Assembly (NCBI GenBank): GCA_946479055.1
Contig: CAMLEX010000358.1
Span: 1-5,717 of the forward strand
From: an uncultured Bacteroidota bacterium
GTDB lineage: Bacteria; Bacteroidota; Bacteroidia; Chitinophagales; Chitinophagaceae
DNA: 5,717 bases
Direction: 5' to 3'
The notes under the pieces were generated by a model. That model searched no databases. It was not told where the DNA came from and saw only the letters and a list, made by a program, of their open reading frames with translations. This document shows, one piece after another, positions 1 to 4,087 of the stretch. A program made the translations under genes and the position numbers. Positions within the stretch are counted from its first letter, which is position 1; each line of letters opens with the position of its first letter.

Positions 1-716
1 CTAAATCAGCCATGTTTGAATGGTTGAGAGAATTGGGACATACCATTGAAGAGCCCGTACCTTCATTATTTACATTTAATATGCCCGGTCATCCTATTAC
101 GAAGCTGATGGGAGTGAGTGTGGAAAATGCAAGAGTAAAGATAATCGGAACCAAACTGGAACAAGAAGGACCATTACTAATCACTCATTGGGGATTGAGT
201 GGCCCAGCTATATTGAAATTGAGTGCATGGGGAGCGAGACAATTGGCAATATGCAATTGGCAATTCAACATCCTGATAAATTGGTTACCGGAATATAATG
301 AACAAAGCTTGCAATCAGTTTTTCAATCATTACGTTTTGATAATGCTTCGCAAAAAATAGTTAATAGAAATCCTTTTGGTTTGCCACAACGGCTTTGGGA
401 GTTTTTATTGGAACATTCAGAAGTAAACAAAGAAAAAAGGTGGGCTGACCTGCCGGTAAAAGAACAAAATAAACTGATTAAAAATTTATGTGCCTGTGAG
501 TTTGCTATAAAAGGTAAGACAACGTTTAAAGAAGAATTTGTAACAGCAGGGGGGATTAATCTTAGTGAAGTTGATGCTAATACGATAATGAGTAAAAAAC
601 TGAACAATCTTTTTTTTGCCGGCGAAATATTGAATGTGGATGGTATTACTGGTGGGTTTAACTTTCAACATGCGTGGACGAGTGGATTTATTGCTGCAAA
701 GAGTATAGCATTGTAG
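1..716 (+). CDS. HI0933/YhiN-family FAD-dependent flavoprotein, 5'-truncated
   Basis: This is the C-terminal 237 codons of a flavoprotein usually about 400 residues long. The frame is open to the left edge (first full codon at 3, reading K-S-A before the Met at 12), so the Met at 12 is internal and the true start lies outside the window. The N-terminal dinucleotide-binding fold is therefore not visible. Visible family marks are the stretch HWGLSGPAILKLSAWGAR (nt 186-239), the INWLP motif near nt 280, and the very typical C-terminal block at nt 537-713: TAGGINLSEVD, then SKK, then LFFAGEILNVDG, then TGGFNFQHAW, which closes the FAD site. The family (HI0933-like, also annotated as an NAD(P)/FAD-dependent oxidoreductase or 'BaiN-like') has no firmly established reaction in most bacteria. 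The stop is TAG at 714-716. Family assignment is strong; the substrate is unknown. Confidence 0.93.
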   Translation, partial: KSAMFEWLRELGHTIEEPVPSLFTFNMPGHPITKLMGVSVENARVKIIGTKLEQEGPLLITHWGLSGPAILKLSAWGARQLAICNWQFNILINWLPEYNEQSLQSVFQSLRFDNASQKIVNRNPFGLPQRLWEFLLEHSEVNKEKRWADLPVKEQNKLIKNLCACEFAIKGKTTFKEEFVTAGGINLSEVDANTIMSKKLNNLFFAGEILNVDGITGGFNFQHAWTSGFIAAKSIAL

Positions 717-730
717 TCGCCGGAGGTGAC
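716..730. repeat. Short palindrome at the flavoprotein stop codon
   Basis: GTCGCC and GGTGAC form a 6-bp stem (one G-T wobble) around a 3-nt GGA loop. It begins on the last base of the flavoprotein stop codon. There is no T tract after it on either strand, so it does not look like an intrinsic terminator. It may be part of a palindromic intergenic repeat together with the next element. Confidence 0.4.
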
Positions 731-740
731 ATAATAAGGC

Positions 741-778
741 TGCGAAACGAGGACGTTTCACAAAGTTTAAGCGTGAAA
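741..778. repeat. Two overlapping inverted repeats before the DUF4279 gene
   Basis: GAAACG (744-749) pairs with CGTTTC (754-759) around a 4-nt AGGA loop, and two further pairs form beyond a mismatch. TTTCAC (756-761), which overlaps the second arm, can instead pair with GTGAAA (773-778). The two hairpins share bases and are mutually exclusive. No T tract follows. The element lies 23 bp before the ATG at 802, so in a plus-strand transcript it would form part of the leader. Function is not known. Confidence 0.4.
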
Positions 779-801
779 ATTCGAAAAAGTAATAAACGAT
801 T

Positions 802-1248
802 ATGGAAAAAGAATATTCATATTTGAAATCATATTGCGAGTTGGCTATTATGTCTCACGAAGTTAGTCTTGATTATATAACAAGTATGCTAAACTCACAG
901 CCAACAAGATTCTTCAATAAAGGAGATGAGTATCATACTCAAAGTGGGCAGTTGAAAAAAAGACCTGTGAGTATTTGGAATATTCAATCTCCTAAAACTA
1001 TTTTGGCAGAAGAAGATATTTCACATCATATTGATTTTTTTAGGAAAGAACTCTTTAATAAAATATCTATTTTAGAGGAACTAAAAAGAAATCAACAAAT
1101 TTCTGTTGTATTTGTCATTCATATAGAGACAGAGGATTTAAGAATCTATTTCGATATTAATAAAACGGAATTGGAATTTATTCAAAGTATAAGTAACGGT
1201 TTACGGGTTTCATTATTTACAAACAAGCAAATTAAAATGGAAGATTGA
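802..1248 (+). CDS. DUF4279-like small protein, function unknown
   Basis: A 148-residue soluble protein with no signal peptide or membrane segment. The layout resembles the DUF4279 family: an early segment SLDYITSMLNSQPTRFFNKGD (residues 22-42, written here only as the family's 'S.E.IT..L...PTR...KGD' pattern), a tryptophan-containing strand around SIWN (57-60), an acidic helix with EDISHHIDFF (71-80), a beta strand SVVFVIHI (101-108), and a C-terminal helix plus strand (ELEFIQSISNGLRVSLF, 123-139). DUF4279 proteins are small single-domain bacterial proteins without a settled function. The ATG at 802 is the first possible start because a TAA lies in frame at 793-795; the preceding bases are A-rich with no Shine-Dalgarno. 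Base composition is low in GC (13 of 60 in 1021-1080, 15 of 60 in 1141-1200, against 22 of 60 in rpsA at 5041-5100), which may point to a later acquisition. It is convergent with lpxD. The assignment is by pattern recognition and is moderate. Confidence 0.72.
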   Translation: MEKEYSYLKSYCELAIMSHEVSLDYITSMLNSQPTRFFNKGDEYHTQSGQLKKRPVSIWNIQSPKTILAEEDISHHIDFFRKELFNKISILEELKRNQQISVVFVIHIETEDLRIYFDINKTELEFIQSISNGLRVSLFTNKQIKMED

Positions 1249-1325
1249 GTATGCGTAACGTATTCACTTCGTATAGTATAATATTGCTACCAGTTACATC
1301 GCAAAGATGATAGAACAAATAAAAG

Positions 1326-1344
1326 AGCAATAACCCCCTTTGCT
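1326..1344 (-). terminator. Weak candidate terminator for lpxD
   Basis: On the minus strand, 17 bases past the lpxD stop, AGCAA and TTGCT form a 5-bp stem around a 9-nt loop (AGGGGGTTA), followed by the T-rich tail CTTTTATTTGTT. The stem is short and has only two G-C pairs, so this is a weak call. It is the best candidate in the 113-bp convergent gap 1249-1361, which otherwise holds nothing I can identify. Confidence 0.25.
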
Positions 1345-1361
1345 AATTCATTTTGTTATGG

Positions 1362-2399
1362 TTAACTTTCTTTAACCCCCGTATTCTTTTGCAGTTTTTC
1401 TATTTTATCTATTCTTTGTACAATAGAATCAAGATTACGAAAATGAATATATGCCTTCCTGTATTTGTTAGCATCAAATGCAGGTGAACCCATATATACC
1501 TCACCCGTTTTAGTAATACTTTTTGAAATACCTGATTGGGCTGTAATGGTAGTATTATCTGCAATATTTAAATGTCCAACTATTCCTACCTGCCCACTGA
1601 ACATACAATTTTTTCCAATTTTTGTAGAACCAGCCACTACACCATGTGCAGCGTAATAGGTATTTTCTCCAATTTCTACATTATGGGCAATATGGATAAG
1701 GTTGTCAAATTTTACGCCTTTGCGCAGGATGGTTGAGCCCAATGTCGCTCTATCAATAGCACAGTTGGCGCCAATCTCTACATCATCTTCAATGATTACG
1801 TTTCCAATCTGCGGCACTTTTTTATGATCGTTTTCAGGATTAAACCGGAAGCCATCGCTGCCGATCACGGTTCCTGAATGAATGATACAGTTTTTGCCAA
1901 TGCTGGTTTCAGAATAAATTTTTACGCCGGCAAAAAGGGTAGTGTTATCACCGATTACTGCATTGTCACCAATATAGACCTGCGGATATATTTTTACATT
2001 GTTACCAATCGTAGCATTTTCACCAACAAAGGAAAACTCTCCCGCATAAATTTCGGTTCCCACTTTAGCACTGTCTGCAATAAAAGACAATTTGGAGATT
2101 CCTTTTTTATTCAGCTTTACCTGGTTGTACATTTCCAGTAACTGAGTGAAAGCATTCCCGGCATTTTCTACCCGGATCAATGTAGTAGTAACAGGAGCTG
2201 TTAAAACAAAATCTTTGTTGATGATAACCACCGAAGCCTGTGTGCCATACAAGTATTGCGTATAAAGTGGATTGGCAAGAAATGAAATAGAACCTGGCAC
2301 CCCTTCTTCAATTTTAGATAATTTGGTAACAGTAGCATTTGCATCTCCTTCTAAATGGCCATTAAGCAGACCGGCTATTTGTGCGGCGGTAAATTGCAT
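1362..2399 (-). CDS. lpxD: UDP-3-O-(3-hydroxyacyl)glucosamine N-acyltransferase LpxD
   Basis: LpxD moves a 3-hydroxyacyl chain from acyl carrier protein to the 2-amine of UDP-3-O-acyl-glucosamine, the third step of lipid A synthesis, and acts as a cytoplasmic homotrimer. The 345-residue product is full length for the family. Residues 1 to about 100 form the LpxD-type N-terminal uridine-binding domain ([12 protein letters not shown] at 3-14; GSISFLANP at 36-44). Residues about 105-285 are hexapeptide repeats of a left-handed beta helix ([IV]G-x4 pattern, for example [13 protein letters not shown]). The expected catalytic His is in HIAHNVEIG at position 239, and the second conserved His is in VGHLNI at 276; I place these as the counterparts of E. 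coli His239 and His276. The C-terminus has GSPAFDA (304-310) and a final helix. The ATG at 2399 fits the family start; no Shine-Dalgarno is seen. It lies 80 bp downstream of the desaturase. The usual Bacteroidota partners (lpxC-fabZ, lpxA) are not downstream here. Confidence 0.96.
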   Translation of the reverse strand: MQFTAAQIAGLLNGHLEGDANATVTKLSKIEEGVPGSISFLANPLYTQYLYGTQASVVIINKDFVLTAPVTTTLIRVENAGNAFTQLLEMYNQVKLNKKGISKLSFIADSAKVGTEIYAGEFSFVGENATIGNNVKIYPQVYIGDNAVIGDNTTLFAGVKIYSETSIGKNCIIHSGTVIGSDGFRFNPENDHKKVPQIGNVIIEDDVEIGANCAIDRATLGSTILRKGVKFDNLIHIAHNVEIGENTYYAAHGVVAGSTKIGKNCMFSGQVGIVGHLNIADNTTITAQSGISKSITKTGEVYMGSPAFDANKYRKAYIHFRNLDSIVQRIDKIEKLQKNTGVKES

Positions 2400-2479
2400 C
2401 GTATTGATTTTTGTTTAGGTATTAATATGATTACGGAATATGTCTTGTGAGAATAGAAACTTTAAAATTCATTTGGTAG

Positions 2480-3454
2480 CTAAAGACCTTTTACGCCGAT
2501 CATCTGATTGCTTTCCTGGTCCCATACTTTCAATTTAAAGCAGGCGCTGATATCCTTTGGCGTAAGCGAAGTGATTTTGCAATTTTGCAATTCCGTAAAA
2601 TGATTCATTACTTCAGGTAACCTGTAAAAAGGGATTTTTGCATTCAGATGGTGAATATGATGATAACCGATATTGCCGGTAAACCAGGCCATAACAGGAT
2701 GCATTTTCATAAAACTGGATGATTCCAACGCGGCTTTTTCATATACCCAATTCTTGTTTTCATAAAATTCTACACCGGGAAAATTATGCTGGGCATAAAA
2801 TAAATAAGCCCCTATACCAAACGCAATTAAAAAAGGTAAAAAGAACATAAAGAACCAGGCCTGCCAGCCCATAAAAACAAATAAAAGTACAGCTGCGGTA
2901 AAGTGCAATATTAAAGCTATGATTGAATCGTAATGTTTTCGGGGATTGCTGATAAAAGATCGCAGGCACATGCCCATAATAAACATGGAAAAATATCCCA
3001 GCGCAATAGTGATGGGGTGACGTATAGCGAGGTAAGTAAATTTTTGAACAGGAGTCATGTCCCTGTATTTCTTTTTTGTAACAATCGGATAGGATCCTAT
3101 GCTTGCACTGAATAATTTAGAATTATGATTGTGATGATGATCATGCGATCTTTTCCAGATACTGGTAGGAGATAACATATACATTCCAAAAACGGTCATG
3201 ATCACTTCGGCAGTGGTGGATTTGGTTAAAATAGTATGATGCTGATGATCATGATAAATGATAAACATCCTTATCAACAATAAACCTGCTATAATACTGC
3301 CTACTAATTTTAAGGCCATAACAGGCATCAATAAGGTGCTGCCAAGAGCCAATATCAATAATGAAAGAGTGGATACCGTATGAAACCAACTTCGGGTTCT
3401 TATTTCTTTTGCAAAAGGCTTTGTAGCTAAAATCAGGTTTTTACCAAGGAGCAT
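2480..3454 (-). CDS. Membrane fatty acid desaturase, three His boxes
   Basis: A 324-residue integral membrane di-iron desaturase, expected to introduce a cis double bond into acyl chains of membrane lipids using O2 and an electron donor. All three histidine clusters are present: HDHQHH (residues 68-73), HDHHHNH (104-110) and HHIHH (265-269). An AQHNFPG segment (221-227) matches the QH-x-F motif that acyl-lipid desaturases carry before box 3. Box 3 sits in GYHHIHHLNAKIPFYRLPE, the typical GxHHxHHLxxxIPxYxL form of the Bacillus Des/DesA-like group. Hydrophobic spans occur near 26-66, 82-96, 148-168 and 178-220. The ATG at 3454 is the only possible start, as TAA lies in frame four codons upstream (3464-3466); no Shine-Dalgarno is seen. 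The double-bond position (delta-5, delta-9, delta-12) cannot be read from the sequence. Carotenoid ketolases/hydroxylases share the fold but fit less well. It may be co-transcribed with lpxD; no promoter is obvious in the 80-bp gap. Confidence 0.9.
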   Translation of the reverse strand: MLLGKNLILATKPFAKEIRTRSWFHTVSTLSLLILALGSTLLMPVMALKLVGSIIAGLLLIRMFIIYHDHQHHTILTKSTTAEVIMTVFGMYMLSPTSIWKRSHDHHHNHNSKLFSASIGSYPIVTKKKYRDMTPVQKFTYLAIRHPITIALGYFSMFIMGMCLRSFISNPRKHYDSIIALILHFTAAVLLFVFMGWQAWFFMFFLPFLIAFGIGAYLFYAQHNFPGVEFYENKNWVYEKAALESSSFMKMHPVMAWFTGNIGYHHIHHLNAKIPFYRLPEVMNHFTELQNCKITSLTPKDISACFKLKVWDQESNQMIGVKGL

Positions 3455-3675
3455 ATCAGATCGTTAGGTCGGTAAGATAGGCTATTTAAATTTTAATCCG
3501 CGTGTTTTTACCCATTAAAGTGTTAATAGATATATGCGGGGTAGTGCAATGATATCAGCTTTTTTATTACTATGGTTATAATCATTTATCCAATTGTGGT
3601 TTTAGCTGAACATAACAGTATGCTGTAAATGGATTCATCGCCCGGTTGTTTATAATGATCCTACGACAGTAAATA

Positions 3676-3729
3676 TGCAAGGCAAGGGGATAATTATTTT
3701 CAGGCCATTGCCTTGCAATGAAAATAATT
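3676..3729. repeat. Interlocked pair of perfect inverted repeats
   Basis: TGCAAGGCAA (3676-3685) has its perfect complement TTGCCTTGCA at 3708-3717. AATTATTTTCA (3692-3702) has its perfect complement TGAAAATAATT at 3719-3729. The arms are ordered A-B-A'-B', so the two hairpins cross. A further small hairpin CATTGC-CTT-GCAATG (3706-3720) nests inside the B pair, losing two of its base pairs. With only 1 nt between A' and B', both full stems can hardly form at once as a pseudoknot, so alternative hairpins are more likely. The element lies about 220 bp upstream of the desaturase start. It could be a palindromic interspersed element or a leader structure. Confidence 0.6.
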
Positions 3730-3747
3730 CTTGTGAATATAATAAAA

Positions 3748-3778
3748 GGGTTGTCAACCTTCAAAAGGTTGGCAACCC
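3748..3778 (-). terminator. Strong hairpin with T-rich tail on the minus strand
   Basis: GGGTTGTCAACCTT (3748-3761) pairs with AAGGTTGGCAACCC (3765-3778) through 14 bp, one of them a G-T wobble, around a 3-nt loop. Read on the minus strand, it is followed directly by TTTTATTATATTC, which is the form of a rho-independent terminator. No T tract follows on the plus strand. The problem is that no minus-strand gene lies to its right before rpsA, so there is no clear transcript to end. It may instead be a dispersed palindromic repeat, or an attenuator in a long desaturase leader. Confidence 0.5.
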
Positions 3779-3792
3779 GGGTAGTAGCTCAG

Positions 3793-3818
3793 TCTGGTTT
3801 GTTCAGGCCCAGATGAAC
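3793..3818. repeat. Second, shorter interlocked inverted repeat
   Basis: TCTGG (3793-3797) pairs with CCAGA (3809-3813), and GTTCA (3801-3805) pairs with TGAAC (3814-3818). The order is again A-B-A'-B', with no base between A' and B'. Arms of 5 bp can arise by chance, so this is a weak structural call. Confidence 0.3.
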
Positions 3819-3862
3819 GCAGAGTAACACAAATGCATATTTCTGTTTTTATTTGTATTTAT

Positions 3863-3885
3863 CCGGGACAAAAGATCCATCCCGG
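3863..3885. repeat. 6-bp GC-rich hairpin
   Basis: CCGGGA (3863-3868) and TCCCGG (3880-3885) form a perfect 6-bp stem with an 11-nt loop. No clean T tract follows on either strand (TTAACTATTTTC on plus, an A-rich stretch on minus). Role unknown. Confidence 0.35.
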
Positions 3886-4040
3886 TTAACTATTTTCAAG
3901 TTGACCTTAATGAAACTTTGAAGAACAGCGAACAGAACCCTGAACGGAGCGTCGCAACATAAGCTAAATCAAGGCATTGCAACTGGAAAAATAATGCTAA
4001 AAAACCTCCAACTTCAAATCTCAAACCCAGAACTAAAACT

Positions 4041-4048
4041 TATCTTTG
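4041..4048 (+). promoter_or_regulatory. Bacteroidota-type -7 promoter element for rpsA
   Basis: TATCTTTG is an exact match to the TAnnTTTG -7 consensus of the Bacteroidota primary sigma factor. It lies 39 bp before the rpsA ATG, predicting a transcript start near 4053-4056 and a leader of roughly 32-35 nt. The upstream DNA is A-rich (3984-4040), but no clear TTG -33 element is seen at the usual spacing, so only half of the promoter is supported. Confidence 0.55.
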
Positions 4049-4052
4049 CTGC

Positions 4053-4076
4053 CCCGATTTTTTTAAACCCTTCGGG
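4053..4076 (+). promoter_or_regulatory. Hairpin in the rpsA leader
   Basis: CCCGA (4053-4057) pairs with TCGGG (4072-4076) around a 14-nt U/A-rich loop. It ends 11 nt before the ATG and would start at the predicted 5' end of the mRNA. No Shine-Dalgarno lies between it and the start codon; the base at -3 is A, as is common in Bacteroidota. A role in S1 autoregulation is conceivable, because S1 binds its own leader in Proteobacteria, but this is inference. Confidence 0.35.
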
Positions 4077-4087
4077 ACTATTTTATC

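Larger units (their letters stand above)
3455..4087. other. 633-bp intergenic region without a convincing gene
   Basis: This region separates the divergent desaturase (minus) and rpsA (plus) genes. It contains several hairpins and interlocked inverted repeats (3676-3885), repeat-like words around 3779-3970, and the rpsA promoter/leader (4041-4087). The longest minus-strand frame (3582-3764, 60 codons) runs straight through the inverted repeats and has no recognisable domain, so I do not call it. The stretch 3455-3675 is AT-rich and holds no structure or exact TAnnTTTG element on the minus strand that I can point to as the desaturase promoter. Confidence 0.6.

Noticed and set aside
323..761. 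Minus-strand open frames opposite the flavoprotein gene and the following gap
   Set aside because: The plus frame carries clear HI0933-family motifs over the same bases; the antisense frames show none.
1250..1275. TATGCG/CGTATA hairpin just after the DUF4279 gene
   Set aside because: It has six base pairs with one wobble, a 14-nt loop and no T tract, so it is too weak to call a terminator.
1465..2141. Plus-strand open frames inside lpxD
   Set aside because: They are antisense to the hexapeptide-repeat coding sequence, whose periodicity keeps other frames open.
2784..3115. Other open frames inside the desaturase gene
   Set aside because: They overlap the His-box coding frame and carry no family motif.
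3472..3479. Possible minus-strand -7 element TATCTTAC before the desaturase
   Set aside because: It misses two of the six fixed bases of TAnnTTTG, has no TTG at a suitable distance and would leave a leader of only about a dozen bases.
3582..3764. 60-codon minus-strand open frame
   Set aside because: It runs through the interlocked inverted repeats, shows no recognisable domain and has no Shine-Dalgarno or promoter support. The inverted repeats explain the sequence better than coding does.
3779..3800. tRNA-like 5' start (GGTAGTAGCTCAGTCTGGTT) after the hairpin
   Set aside because: It resembles a tRNA acceptor/D-arm start, but the D stem does not close with GAGC and there is no anticodon arm or T-arm word (GGTTCnAnTCC) in the next 80 bases, so it is not a tRNA gene.
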